Shown here piece after piece: positions 28,601 to 43,600 of a DNA stretch of 64,000 nt. The stretch spans positions 558,001-622,000 of the forward strand of contig NZ_CP107880.1 in NCBI RefSeq assembly GCF_036013745.1, read 5' to 3'. A program made the translations under genes and the position numbers. The stretch's first letter is position 1. Every line of letters begins with the position of its first letter. This stretch comes from Streptomyces sp. NBC_00483. Its GTDB lineage: Bacteria > Actinomycetota > Actinomycetes > Streptomycetales > Streptomycetaceae. The notes under the pieces were generated by a model. It made no database searches. It was not told where the DNA came from and saw only the letters and a program-made list of their open reading frames with translations.

Positions 28601-31600
28601 GCCAGGATCGCGGTCACCAACTCTTCCCCACGCGGGAGGCAGAGACCCACTACGGACTCCGGGCCGACACCGATCCCGCGCAGATAGTGCGCCATACGGT
28701 TGGCCGCAACGTCCACCTGCGCATACGACAACTCGACACCGTCGCCGACCACCGCCGCGGCGCCCGGAGCCGCAGCCACCTGAGCCTCGAACAGCTCCAC
28801 CATCGACGAACCCACCACCTCGACCGGCGAGGCATTCCCTCCGCGCAGCAGCTGTTCGCGCTCATCGGGCCGCAGCACGTCCACGGCACTCAGCCGGGTG
28901 TCGGGCGCCGCGGTCACCAGCTCAAGGACCCCGCTCCACCGCTCGGCAAGAGCCTCCACCGAACCGGCGTCGAACAGGTCCACCGCCCCGATGACGGACC
29001 CGCGCAGTCCGGCCGGACGGCCGTCCTCGTCGTAGACCTCCCCGACCATCACATCCACGTCGCACTTCACCGACGCCGTCATGGCGCCTTCGACGCCGGC
29101 GCCCCCACCGGTCCGCACACCGGGCATCTCCAGCCCGGCCCGCTCGACGTTCTGCAGGGTCAGCGACACCTGGAAGAGCGGATGCCTGGCCATCGACCGC
29201 TGCGGTGCCAGCTCCTCCACCAGCCGCTCGAACGGCACATCCTGATGCGCGAACGCCCCGAGACTTGCCTCCCGCACCCGGGCCAGCACCTGACGGAACT
29301 CCGGATCACCCGTCAGATCCGTCCGAACCACCAACGTGTTGATGAAGAAGCCGACCAGGTCGTCCAGCGCCTCGTCGGCGCGACCGGCCACACCGGATCC
29401 GATCGGGACATCAGTGCCTGCGCCGAGCCGCGACAGGGTCACCGCGAGGGCTGCCTGCACCACCATGAACATCGTGACGCCCTCGGCCCGTGCCAGCTCC
29501 ACCAGGCGCTGATGCACCTCGGCGGACACCCGCACCGGCACCGGGTGCCCCACATGGCTCGCCACCGCCGGGCGTGCCCGGTCCACCGGCAGCGCCAGCT
29601 CCTCCGGCGCATCGGCCAGCGCCTGCCGCCAGTAGCCGACCTGTGCCGCGACAAGGCTGTCGGGGTCGGACTCCTCGCCCAGCAGCTCCCGCTGCCACAG
29701 GCTGTAGTCGGCATACTGCACCGGTAGCGGCTCCCACTCCGGAGCCTCGCCACGCAGCCGCGCCGCGTACGCCGCCGACAGATCCCGGCCCAGCGGGCCA
29801 CGGGACCAGCCATCGCCGGCGATGTGGTGCATGACCACCAGCAGCACCTGCTCCTCGGGGCCGGCCTCGAACAGCCACGCCCGGATCGGCAGTTCCCTCG
29901 ACAGATCGAACGCGTACTGCGACGCCTGCCCCACCGCGTCCGCCAGGTCCTCGGGCGCGACCTGGGAAACCTCGAGCCCCCAAGCCAGGTCCGCCGGATG
30001 GAGGATCCGCTGGTACGGCTCACCGTCCACGGCGGGGAAGACCGTCCGCAACGACTCGTGCCGTCCGATCACGTCCCGCAAGGCGGCACCCAGCGCCGCG
30101 GTGTCCGCACCGCTCATGCGCAGCGGCACCGGAATGTTGTACGTCGGGCTCGGGCCCTCCAGCTGGTCCAGGAACCACAGCCGCCGCTGGGCGAACGACA
30201 ACGGCACCCGCTCGGGCCGCGTCTCCACCACCGTCAACGCCTTGCGGGCCCGCCCCGCGCCCTCGGCCAGCCGCGCCGCGAGCCCGGCCGCGGTCGGCGC
30301 CTCGAACAACGCCCGTACCTCGACCTCCACGCCGAGAACCACACGGACCCGTGACGTCAGGCGCACCGCCAGCAGCGAATGCCCGCCCAGCTCGAAGAAG
30401 TTGTCGTCAACGCCGACCGACTCGAGACCGAGCACCTCGGCGAACACTGCGCAGAGGATCTCCTCCTGAACGGTGGCCGGGGCACGGCCCGCGCCCGTGG
30501 CGTACTCCGGCGCCGGCAGGGACTTGCGGTCCAGCTTGCCGTTGACGGTCAGCGGCAGCTCGTCCAGCGTGACGAACGCGGCCGGCACCATGTACTCCGG
30601 CAACCGCGACGCAGCCGCTGCTCGCAACCGGTCTCCGTCAAGGGCGTCGGTGTCCTGGTCCGTCGGCACCACGTAGGCGACGAGGCGCTTGTCGCCCGGG
30701 GTGTCCTCACGCGCGATCACCGCGGCCTGAGACACCTCCGGATGAGCCGACAGGACCGCCTCGATCTCACCCGGCTCGATCCGGAAACCACGCACCTTGA
30801 CCTGCTCGTCGGCCCGGCCGCCGAAGACGAGTTGACCGTCCGCCGTCCACTTGGCCAGGTCTCCGGTCCGGTACATCCGCGCCCCGGACGCTCCGAACGG
30901 GCAGGCCACGAACCGCTCACCCGTCAGCCCCGCACGGCCCACATAGCCGCGCGCCACACCGGCACCCGCCACATACAGCTCACCCGCAACACCCACCGGC
31001 ACCGGCTTCAGCGCCTCATCCAGCACGAACAAGCGGCCGTTGGCGATCGGTGTGCCGATCGTCGGCTTATCCCCCGGCGTCAGCGGTTGCGACATCGACG
31101 CACACACGGTGATCTCCGTCGGACCGTAGGCGTTGATCAGCCGACGACCCGAAGCCCACCGCTCCACCAGACCCGCGTCCAGGGCCTCACCCGCAGACAC
31201 GAGCGTGGTCAGCGAGTCCAGGTCGGTGTCGGCGTCGAGAGCACCCAGCACCGCCGGCGGCAACGTCGCATGCGTGACGGAGTGCCGCGCCACGACCTCC
31301 ACCAACCCACCACCCGGCAGCAGTTCATCGGCCGAAGCCACCACCAAAGCCGCACCGGAGCACAGCGCCATCAGCACCTCGGACACCGCCGCATCGAAAC
31401 CGATCGACGCGAACTGCAACACCCGCGAGTCACGTTCCACCGCGAACCGCTCGATCTGCGCAGTCGCCAGGTTCAGCGCCCCGCCGTGGGTCGCCGCCAC
31501 ACCCTTCGGCACACCCGTCGAACCCGACGTATAGATCACATACGCCAGCCCTGCGGGACCCGTCACCGTCTTCGGTCGCACGTCCGAGCAGTTGTCGACC

Positions 31601-34600
31601 AGCATGGTGGTCATCGGGTCGTCGACCGCGATCATCCGCACTCGCCCGGCCGGCAGGTCATCGAGGGCCTCCTGCGTACCCAATACGAGCTGCGCCCGGC
31701 TGTCCGCCAGTATGTGCGCCACCCGCTCCACCGGCAGCGCCCCGTCAACCGGCACGAACGCCGCTCCTGCCTTCCACGCCCCCAGGACCGCGGTCACCAA
31801 CTCCGCGCCGCGCGGCAGGCACACACCCACCACGGACTCCGGTCCCACACCCATCCCACGCAGATGGTGCGCCAGCCGGTTCGCCGCCGCATCCAACTCG
31901 CCGTAGGACAGCTCCATGCCATCACCCACGACCGCCGTCGCACCGGGCGTCCGCGCGGCCTGGGCCTCGAACAACTCCACTGCCGACGTGTCCGCGATCG
32001 GGGCGGTGGTGTCGTTCCACACGTGCAGCAGTTGCTCGCGTTCGTCGTCGCGCAGCACGTCCACCGCGCCCAGCCGGGTCTCGGGTGCCGCGGTCACGAG
32101 TTCAAGGACCCGGTTCCAGCGCTCGGCAAGAGCCTGCACCGAACCGGCATCGAACAGATCCACCGCACCGGTCACCGACCCACGCAACCCCGCCGGAGCC
32201 CCCTCCTCATCGAAAGCCTCCCCCACCATCACGTCCACATCGCACTTCACCGACACCGACACCGCCGCCGACACACCACCCGCCGACCGCGACCGCACAC
32301 CGGGCATCTCCAACCCCGCACGCTCCACGTTCTGCAAGGTCAAAACCACCTGCGCCAACGGATGCCGGGACAGCGAACGCTCCGGCGCCAGCTCCTCCAC
32401 CAGCCGCTCGAACGGCACATCCTGATGCGCCAGAGCGCCCAGGCCCGCTTCCCGCACCCGCGCCAGCACCTGACGGAACTCCGGATCACCCGACAGATCC
32501 GTCCGGATCACCAGCGTGTCCACGAAGAAGCCCACCAGGTCGTCCAACGCTTCATCGGAACGGCCCGCCACACCACTGGCGACCGGGATGTCCCACCCGG
32601 CACCGAGACGGGAGAGTGTCACCGCCAGCGACGCCTGAAGGACCATGAACACCGTCACACCCTCGGCACGCGCCAGCCCCACCAGCCGCCGATGCACCTC
32701 GGCCGACACCCGCAACGGCACCGAATGACCCCGGTGACTGGCCACCGCCGGACGCGCCCGATCCACCGGCAACGCCAACTCCTCCGGCGCCCCGGCCAAC
32801 GCCTGCCGCCAGTACTCCACCTGCTGCGAAAGGAGGCTCTCCGGGTCCGACTCCGAACCCAGCAACTCCCGCTGCCACAGCGCATAGTCGGCGTACTGCA
32901 CCGGCAACGGCTCCCAATCAGGGGCCTCACCCCGCAGCCGCGCCGCATACGCCGTCGACAGATCCCGCGCCAACGGAGCAGTCGACCACCCATCGCTCGC
33001 AATGTGGTGCATCACCACCACCAGCACCTGCTCCTCCGGACCCGCCTCGAACAGCCACGCCCGAATCGGCACCTCCACCGCCAGATCGAACGCATACCCC
33101 GCGGCCCGACCCACAGCCTCAGCCAGCTCATCACGGCCGACCTGGGAGACCTCCAACCCCCAGTTCAGATCGCGCATGTTGTGGATCTGTTGGTACGGCT
33201 CGCCGTCGACCGCCGGGAACACCGTGCGCAGCGACTCGTGCCGCCCGATCACATCGCGGAACGCCTGCTCCAACACCGCGACATCGACGCCACTGATCCG
33301 CAACGGCACCGGAATGTTGTACGCCGAACTCGGCCCCTCCAACTGATCGATGAACCACAACCGGCGCTGCGCGAACGACAACGGCACCCGCACCGGACGC
33401 GTCCCCGCAGCCCGCAACGGCATCCGCGCCGCCCGCACACCCTCCGACAACCGAGCCGCGAGCCCGGCCACCGTCGGCGCCTCGAACAACGCCCGCAGGG
33501 GCAACTCCGCACCCAGCACCGTACGGATCCGCGAAACCAGTCGTACTGCCAGGAGGGAGTGCCCGCCGAGCTGGAAGAAGTTGTCGTCGACGCCAACGGA
33601 CTCAAGACCCAGTACGTCGGCGAACGCCGCACAGAGAATCTCCTCCTGCACCGTGGCCGGGGCACGGCCCGCGCCCGTGACGTATTCCGGCGCGGGCAAG
33701 GCCTTGCGGTCGAGCTTGCCGTTGACCGTCAGCGGCAACTCGTCCAGCGTCACAAATGCGGCCGGGACCATGTACTCCGGCAGCCGCGACGCCACCACGT
33801 CCCGCAGGGCGCTTGTGTCCAGGCCGGCATCGGTTTCCGTGGCCACTACGTAGGCGACCAGGCGCTTGTCCCCAGGCGTGTCCTCACGCGCGATCACGGC
33901 CGCCTGCGCCACCTCCGGACGCGCCGACAGCACGGCCTCGATCTCGCCGGGCTCGATGCGGAACCCACGGACCTTGACCTGCTCGTCGGCCCGGCCGCCG
34001 AAGACGAGCTGCCCGTCCGCAGTCCACTTGGCCACGTCCCCGGTCCGGTACATCCGCTCACCGGCAGAACCGAACGGGCACGCCACGAACCGCTCACCCG
34101 TCAGACCCGCACGACCCACATAGCCGCGCGCCACACCGGCACCGGCCACATACAGCTCACCCGCAACTCCGACCGGCACCGGCTGGAGCGTCTCGTCGAG
34201 GACGTACAGGCGCGTGTTCGCGATCGGCGTGCCGATCGTCGGCACCTCTCCTGGTGTCAGCGGCTGAGACATCGACGCACACACGGTGATCTCCGTCGGA
34301 CCGTAGGCGTTGATCAGCCGACGACCCGAAGCCCACCGCTCCACCAGACCCGCGTCCAGGGCCTCACCCGCAGATACGAGCGTGGTCACCGAGCCCAAGT
34401 CGGAGTCGGCGTCGAGAGCACCCAGCACCGCCGGCGGCAACGTCGCATGCGTGATCCCGTTACCGGCAACCAGATCGACCAGCCCACCACCCGGCAACAG
34501 CTCGTCGGCCGACGCCATCACCAGAGCCGCACCCGAGCACAGCGTCACCAGCACCTCGGACACCGCCGCATCGAAACCGATCGACGCGAACTGCAGCACC

Positions 34601-37600
34601 CGCGAGTCCGGCCCCACCGCGAACCGCTCACCCTGCTCCGCCACCAGATTCACCACACCGGCATGCGCGACCGCCACACCCTTCGGCACACCCGTCGAAC
34701 CCGACGTGTAGATCACATACGCCAGCCCAGTCGGCGACACTGTCAACTGCGGTGCGGTACTCGGCAGTTCGGCCAGCTGCGCCTGCACTTCCGGCTCATC
34801 GAGCCACACGACCGGCATGCCGGTCAGCACCGCCGCCAGGTTCTCGGCTGCCGTGTAGTCCGCCACCACCAGCTGCACACCAATGTCGCCGAGCATGAAC
34901 TCGATGCGTTCGCGCGGCAGTTGTCCATCAATCGGCAGATACGCCGCACCCGCCTTCCACACGCCCAGGATGGCGGCGACCAGCTCCGGCCCACGCGGCA
35001 GGCACAGCCCGACCACCGACTCCGGGCCCACGCCGCGGTCACGCAGGCAGTGCGCCAGCCGGTTGGCGCGTGCATCCAGCTCGACGTACGACCACTCGTC
35101 GCCGTCGGCCACCACTGCCACCGCATCCGGTGCGGCGTGCACCCGCTGGGCGAAGAGCTCGATGACGGTGTCCTCCGGGCCTGCGACCTCGGTGTCGTTC
35201 CACCGGTGGAGGAGGTCCTCGCGGTCCTGGGTGGCGAGGACATCGATGCTGCGCAGCGTGGCGTCGGGCGTATCGATGAGGGAGGTGACGGTGTTCTCCA
35301 CCGCGGTACGCAGCAACCGCGCCACCAACTGCGGGTCGACCGAGTCGGCCACCTCCACCGTCAGCGTCAGAGCGCCACCACTGCGATCGTTGACCGACAC
35401 CGCCATCGGATAGTTCGTCCGCTCCCGTACGAACACATTGCGGATCCCGGCCATCGACTCCGGGTGCCCCGCCTCCGACTCCGCCTGGCTCGATTCCCCT
35501 GCGATATGCCGGTAGTTGAAGATGGAGGTGAACAGGGGTGCGCTGTCCGTCAGGCCGCTGGCCTGCTGTGCCACCGCCAGCGGCGCATGCTCATGCTCCA
35601 GCAGCCCGGCCAGCTGCACCTGCATGTCCTCCACGGCCTCCTGCACACCCACGTCTCCTATGCGCAACCGCACCGGGAGAGTGTTGATGAACGGGCCGAT
35701 CACCCGGTCGGAGCCCTCGCCGGCATTCATCCGGCCGAACAGCACGGTGCCGAACACCACGTCGTCCTGCCCGGCCACCACCGCAAGCATCCGTGCCCAG
35801 GCCACGTGCAGCACTGTCGCCGCACTCACCCCGAGCCGCTGCGCCACATCCCGTAGCCCCGCTACGACATCCGCGTCCAGGGGAACCATCTCGGAGACCA
35901 CATCAGAACCGTCGCCGCGCACATCCAGGAGCCCGAACGGGGCGGTCGTCCCGCTCACATCCGCCAACAGCTCACTGAAGAACCGCTCATGCTCGGACCG
36001 TGGCACGGCACGGCTCTGCGCCACGAAGTTCCGGAACGGCATCGCCGGTGCGAGCTCGTCCTCCCGGCCGGCCAGCACCGCCCGCAGTTCCTGCAGCAGC
36101 ACGTCCATGCCCAAGTGGTCCTGCACCATGTGATGCATCCGCACTGCACCGAGCCATCGGCCCTCCGGGACCTCGGCCACGTGCAGATCCATCAGCGAAG
36201 CCCGGTCCAGGCCCATCACGGAACCGGCCATGGTCAGCAAGGCTTCGACCGCAGCCGACGGGTCCGCCGAATCGATCTCCAGCGCATGCTCGACCACTAG
36301 CAGTGCGGCCTGCCGCCACACCACCTGCACCGGCTCACGCAGCCCCTCCCACACCACTGCCGTGCGGTAGATGTCGTGCCGGTCCACCACGCGCTGCAGC
36401 GCGTGCGCAAAGTCGTCGAGGTGCTCCCGCGAAGCGAACTCCACTACCCGTACGGAGACATACGCGTCCACGCCGCCGTCCGCCATCAGATGGTGGAAGA
36501 GCAGGCCCTCCTGCAGTGGTGCCAGCGGATAGATGTCCGCCACGTTCGCCGCTCCGCCGTCGACCGCCGCGGCCACCCGGTCGATCTCCGCCTGCGACAG
36601 CTCGACCAGCGGCAACATCTCCGGCGTGATCCGCTCCGCACCCACCGGGATCAGGTTCTCGGGCACCTCCACCGATCCGATGCCCGTGGCCCCGGCCAAG
36701 TCGGCCGGAGTGGGGGCTTCGAACAGGGCCCGCACCGACACCGACACGCCCCGCACACGGAGCCGTTCGACCAGAGTCACCGCCAGCAGGGAGTGCCCGC
36801 CCAGCTGGAAGAAGTTGTCGTCGACGCCGACCGACTCGAGACCGAGCACCTCGGCAAACACTGCGCAGAGGATCTCCTCCTGAACGGTGGCCGGGGCCCG
36901 GCCCCCACCCGTGGCGTACTCCGGCGCGGGCAGCGCCTTGCGGTCGAGCTTGCCGTTGACGGTCAGCGGCAGCTCCGCCAGTGCCACGAACGCGGCCGGC
37001 ACCATGTAGTCGGGCAACCGGGATGCCACGAGGTCACGCAGACCATCCGTGTCGATGTCGCTCTCACCGGGGTCGGTGTCCTGCTCCGTCGGCACCACGT
37101 AGGCGACGAGGCGTTTGTCGCCCGGGGTGTCCTCACGCGCGATCACCGCAGCCTGAGACACCTCGGCGTGGCCTTCGAGCAGGGCCTCGATCTCACCCGG
37201 CTCGATCCGGAAACCACGCACCTTCACCTGCTCGTCGGCCCGGCCGGCGAAGACGAGTTGGCCGTCCGCGGTCCACTTGGCCAAGTCACCGGTCCGGTAC
37301 ATCCGCTCCCCGGTCCCGAAGGGGCACGCCACGAATCGTTCACCGGTCAGCCCCGCACGACCGACGTAGCCGCGCGCCACACCGGCACCGGCCACATACA
37401 GCTCCCCCGCCACACCCGCGGGAACGGGCGTGAGCGTCTCGTCCAGCACGTACAGGCGCGCGTTCGCGATCGGCGTGCCGATCGACGGCACATCCCCCGG
37501 TGTCAGCGGCTGCGACATCGACGCACACACCGTGATCTCCGTCGGCCCGTACGCATTGATCAGCCGACGCCCCGAAGCCCACCGCTCCACCAACCCCGCA

Positions 37601-40600
37601 TCCAGCGCCTCACCCGCCGATACGAGCGTGGTCACCGAGCCCAGGTCGCCGGCGTCAAGAGCGCCCAACACCGCGGGGGGCAACGTCGCATGCGTGATGC
37701 CATTGCCGGCGACCAGATCGACCAGCCCGCCACCCGGCAGCAGTTCCTCCGCCGACGCCATCACCAAAGCCGCACCGGAGCAGAGCGTCACCAGCACCTC
37801 GGACACCGCCGCATCGAAACCGATCGACGCGAACTGCAGCACCCGCGAGTCCGGCCCCACCGCGAACCGCTCAACCTGCGCCGCCACCAGATTCACCACA
37901 CCGGCATGCGCAACCCCCACCCCCTTCGGCACACCCGTCGAACCCGACGTATAGATCACATACGCCAGCCCATCCGCATCGATCGCGACCGCCGGCGCGG
38001 TGTCCGGCTGGGCCTCGAGCAGCGCAGCCGTCATCGGGTCGTCGACGGCGACCATTCGTACCCGCCCGGCAGGCAGATCGTCCAAGGCCTCCTGCGTCCC
38101 CAATACGAGCTGCGCCCGGCTGTCCGCCAACATGAACGCCACCCGCTCCACCGGCAGCCGCCCGTCGATCGGCAGATACGCCGCGCCTGCCTTCAACACA
38201 CCCAGAATCCCGGTCACCAACTCCACGCCGCGTGGCAGACACACTCCCACCACCGACTCCGGGCCCACACCCATCCCACGCAGATAGTGCGCCAGCCGAT
38301 TCGCCGCCGCATCCAACTCCGCATACATCAGCTCGATGTTGTCCGCCACCACGGCCACCACGTCCGGAGCGGCAGCCACCTGCTGTCCGAATGCCTCTAC
38401 GACGGACGCGTCCGCTGTCGGGACGGCGGTGTCGTTCCATCCGCGCAGCAGCTGTTCGCGCTCGCCGTCCCGCAACACATCCACAGCACCCAACCGGGTC
38501 CCGGGCGCCCACGTGACCAGCTCAAGGACCCGGCTCCAGCGCTCGGCAAGAGCCTCCACCGAACCGGCATCGAACAGATCCACCGCACCGGTCACCGACC
38601 CACGCAACCCCGCCGGAGCCCCCTCCTCATCGAAAGCCTCCCCCACCATCACATCCACATCACACTTCACCGACACCGACACCCCCGCCGACACACCACC
38701 CGCCGACCGCGACCGCACACCAGGCATCTCCAACCCCGCACGCTCCACGTTCTGCAAGGTCAAAACCACCTGCGCCAACGGATGCCGGGACAGCGAACGC
38801 TCCGGCGCCAGCTCCTCCACCAGCCGCTCGAACGGCACATCCTGATGCGCCAGAGCGCCCAGGCCCGCTTCCCGCACCCGCCCCAACACCTCACGGAACT
38901 CCGGATCACCCGACAAATCCGTCCGAATCACCAACGTGTCCACGAAGAAGCCCACCAGGTCGTCCAACGCTTCATCGGAACGGCCCGCCACACCACTGGC
39001 GACCGGGATGTCCCACCCGGCACCGAGACGGGAGAGTGTCACCGCCAGCGACGCCTGAAGGACCATGAACACCGTCACACCCTCGGCACGCGCCAGCCCC
39101 ACCAGCCGCCGATGCACCTCCGCCGACACCCGCAACGGCACCGAATGACCCACATGACTCGCCACCGCAGGACGCACCCGATCCACAGGCAACGCCAACT
39201 CCTCCGGCGCCCCGGCCAACACCTGCCGCCAGTACTCCACCTGCTGCGAAAGGAGGCTCTCCGGATCAGACTCCGAACCCAGCAACTCCCGCTGCCACAA
39301 CGCATAATCCGCATACTGCACCGGCAACGGCTCCCAATCAGGGGCCTCACCCCGCAACCGCGCCGCATACGCCATCGACAGATCCCGCGCCAACGGAGCA
39401 GTCGACCAACCATCACCGGCGATGTGGTGCATGACCACCACCAGCACCTGCTCCTCCGGACCCGCCTCGAACAGCCACGCCCGAATCGGCACCTCCACCG
39501 CCAGATCGAACGCATACCCCGCGGCCCGACCCACAGCCTCAGCCAGCTCATCACGGCCGACCTGGGAGACCTCCAACCCCCAGTTCAGATCGCGCATGTT
39601 GTGGATCTGTTGGTACGGCTCGCCGTCGACCGCCGGGAACACCGTGCGCAGCGACTCGTGCCGCCCGATCACATCGCGGAACGCCTGCTCCAACACCCCG
39701 ACATCGACGCCACTCACCCGCAGAGGCACCGGAATGTTGTACGCCGAACTCGGCCCCTCCAACTGATCGATGAACCACAACCGCCGCTGCGCGAACGAGA
39801 GCGGAAGCCGCTCGGGCCGGGACTCCGCCGCCCGCAACGGCATCCGCGCCGCCCGCACACCCTCCGACAACCGAGCCGCAAGACGGGCCACCGTCGGCGC
39901 CTCGAACAACACCCGGACCTGGACCTCCACCCCCAACGCCACACGGATCCGCGAGATCACCCGTACCGCCAACAGTGAATGCCCACCGAGCTCAAAGAAG
40001 TCGTCGTCGACGCCGACCGACTCCACACCCAGGACGTCGGCGAACGCCCCGCACAGGATCTCCTCCTGCACGGTGGCCGGACCCCGACCAGCGCCCGCGG
40101 CGTACTCCGGCACCGGCAGCGCCCTGCGGTCCAGCTTGCCGTTGACCGTCAGCGGCAGCTCGTCCAGCGTCACGAACGCAGTCGGGACCATGTACTCCGG
40201 CAACCGCGACGCCACCACGCCCCGCAGCACGCCCACATCGATACCGATCTCGCTATCGGCAGGCACCACATAGGCGACCAGGCGCTTGTCTCCTGGGGTG
40301 TCCTCTCGCGCGATCAACGCGGCCTGAGCCACCTCCGGATGCGCCGACAGGGCAGTCTCGATCTCGCCGGGCTCGATCCGGAACCCGCGGATCTTCACCT
40401 GCTCATCCGCCCTGCCGGCGAACAGCAGCTGCCCGTCCTCCGTCCACTTGGCCAGGTCCCCGGTCCGATACATCCGCTCACCGGAACCTGTCCCGAACGG
40501 GCACGCCACGAACCGCTCACCCGTCAGACCAGGCCGCCCCACATACCCGCGCGCAAGCTGCGCACCCGCCACATACAGCTCCCCGGCCACACCCACCGGC

Positions 40601-43600
40601 ACCGGCATGAGCGCATCGTCCAGCGCATACAGACGGGTATTCGCGACCGGCCGCCCGAACGGCACCGGACCCGGACGATCCCCGTCCACCGCACCAATCG
40701 CGACAATCACCGTCGCCTCGGTCGGCCCATACGCATGCACCAACCGACGCCCCGCAGACCACGCCCGCGCCACCGACTCACTGACCGCCTCGGCACCCAC
40801 CACCATCGCCTCGACCCGCGACAGATCCTCCGGGTCCAACACCTCCAGCAGGGACGGCACCACACTCGCCGCCTGTACCCCGGTCAACTCCGCAAGCCGC
40901 CGCGGCTCCTCCCGCTGCTCCTCCGACGCCACCCACAACGTCGCACCCGACGACAACGCCACCGCCACATCCAGCACCGACGCATCAAAACTGAACGACG
41001 CGAACTGCAACACACCCACACCCGGACCCGCACCCATCACCGGCCCAAACACCGACACCAAATTCACCAACGAACCATGCGAGACCGCCACACCCTTCGG
41101 CACCCCCGTCGACCCCGACGTATAAATCACATACGCCAACCCCGACGGAACCAGCCGCACTACGGGCGCGGTACCGGGGTAATCCGCCAGCTCGTCCAGG
41201 ACATTCGCGTCCACCACCACACCCACACCGGCATCCGCAAACATGAACTCCACACGCTCGACCGGCAGTTCAGAATCCACCGGGACATACGCAGCCCCCG
41301 CCTTCCACACACCAAGAATCCCGGCAACCATCTCCACACCACGCGGCAGACGAAGACCCACCACCGACTCCGCACCCACACCCCGGCCACGCAACCAATG
41401 CGCCAACCGATTCGCCCACACATCCAACTCGCCAAACGACACCTCAACGCCGTCCGACACCACCGCCACCGCACCCGGAGCCCGCGCCACGTGCGCCTCG
41501 AACAGCTCCACCACCGACGAACCAGCCACACCCGACGCCGTGTCATTCCACTCAGACAGGAGCCGATCCCGCTCTCCCGCGTCGAGGATGTCCACCGCGG
41601 CCAGTCGCGTGTCCGGGCCGCCGTCGAGCACAGTCGCCAACGCGTCGACCACGTTCGCCAGCGCAATACTCACCGAATGACCGACGCCCTCAGGATCGAT
41701 GCCATCGGCAGTCGCCAGACTCACGCTCATCCCAGCGGCGCCCCGGTCGTTGACCGACACGGTCACGGGATAGTTGTTCCGCTCCTCGGCGAAGACGGTC
41801 TGGATGCCCTCAACAGGCCTCCGCTCATCGAGTTCCCCGCCGGTCGGGCCCTCGCCGGCACCGGTGATGTGCCGGTAGTTGAACAGCGAGGTGAACAGCG
41901 GCGTATTGGCCGCGACACCACTCGCCTGCTGCGCCACCGCCAACGGAGCGTGCTCGTGCTCCAGCAGCCCCGCCAGCTGATCCCGCATGGCCTCGACAGC
42001 AGCACGTACTCCCACCTGACCGGTCCACGCCCGTACCGGCAGGGTGTTGATGAACGGGCCCAGCACCCGGTCGGCGCCCTCACCGGCATTCATCCGGCCG
42101 AACAGCACCGTGCCGAACACCACGTCACCCCGGCCCGACAAGGCCGACAGCACGCGTGCCCACGTCACATGCAGCACCGTCGCCGTACTGACCCCCAACT
42201 CCCGCGCCACCCGCCGCAATCCGTCGGCGACTTCGGCTGCGATGGACACTACGGCCTCGGAGGTCCTGCTCCCGTCGCCGTGCACGTCGAGCACCCCGTA
42301 CGGGGCGGTCGGCTCCGTCACATCACCGAGCAACTCGGCGAAGTACCGCTCATGCTCGGCCCGGGACACCGCCCGCGTCTGCGCCACGAAGTTCCGGAAC
42401 GGCATCGCCGGCGCCAACTCGTCCGCCTGGCCCGTGAGTACCGACCTGAGCTCGCCCAGCAGCACGTCCATACCCAGGTGGTCCTGGAGCAGATGATGCA
42501 TCCGCACGACAGCCAGCCACCGACCCCCGGGCACCTCCGCGGCATGCACATCCATCAGCGGCGCACGGTCAAGGTTCATCACCGACCCCGCTAAGGCCAG
42601 CAGGACATCCGCCGGGTCCGCGGACCCGCCGTCGATCTCGTGCTCGACGAACGGCAGTTGTGCCTGCCGCCACACCACCTGCACCGGCTCACGCAGGCCC
42701 TCCCACACCACACCCGTGCGGTAAATGTCATGCCGGTCCATCACCTGCTGCAACGCCCCGGTGAACGTCTCGAGCCGCTCCCGGGAGTCGAACTCCACCA
42801 CCCGCGCCGTCAGATAGACGTCACCACCTTCGTCCGCCATCAGGTGATGGAAGAACATCCCCTCCTGCAACGGAGCCAACGGATACACATCCGCAACGTT
42901 CACCGCCCCGCCGTCGACCGCCGCGACCACCCGGTCGATCTCCGCCTGCGACAGCTCCACCAGCGGCAACATCTCCGGCGTGATCCGCCCTGCACCCACC
43001 GGAATCAGGTTGTCCGGCACGTCCACTGATCCGATGCCTGTGGCCCTGGCCAACCCGGCCGGCGTCGACGCCTCGAACAACGCCCGCACCGACACCGACA
43101 CGCCCCGCGCCCGCAGCCGCTCCACCAACGACACCGCCAACAGCGAATGCCCACCGAGTTGGAAGAAGTTGTCGTCGACGCCGACCGACTCAAGACCGAG
43201 CACCTCGGCGAACACCGAGCAGAGGATCTCCTCCTGCACGGTGGCCGGGGCACGGCCGGCCCCACTGGTGTATTCCGGTGCGGGCAGGACCTTGCGGTCC
43301 AGCTTGCCGTTGACGGTCAGCGGCAGCTCGTCCAGCGTCACGAACGCAGCCGGGACCATGTACTCCGGCAGACGCGACACCACCACATCCCGCAGCACAC
43401 CCACATCGATACCGATCTCACTGTCGGCAGGCACCACGTAGGCGACCAGACGCCTGTCGCCCGAGGCATCCTCCCGCGCCAACACCGCGGCCTGCCCGAC
43501 GTCCGGCTGCGACAGCAGCACGGCCTCGATCTCGCCGGGCTCGATCCGGAACCCGCGCACCTTGACCTGCTCATCCGCCCGCCCGACGAAGACCAGTTGC

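Larger units (their letters stand above)
32130..39900 (-). repeat. Duplicated condensation domains (modules 6 and 8)
   Basis: About 1.3 kb near 32130-33480 and 38540-39900 is almost identical, including an unusual [31 protein letters not shown] segment (given here as landmarks [11 protein letters not shown] and VGFFVDTL) not shared by other C domains. It suggests duplication of a block of at least one module. Confidence 0.8.

Noticed and set aside
30379..35856. 1,825-residue plus-strand frame, and many similar ones over the NRPS
   Set aside because: These arise because stop codons are rare on the antisense of high-GC genes; their His/Arg/Gln-rich repeats mirror the NRPS modules and carry no domain of their own.
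20670..39812. Calling modules 6, 7, 8 and 11 as Hpg
   Set aside because: DASTVAAVCK is the tyrosine/beta-hydroxytyrosine code; the Hpg code has Phe/Tyr, His and Leu at positions where these have Ser, Thr and Ala.
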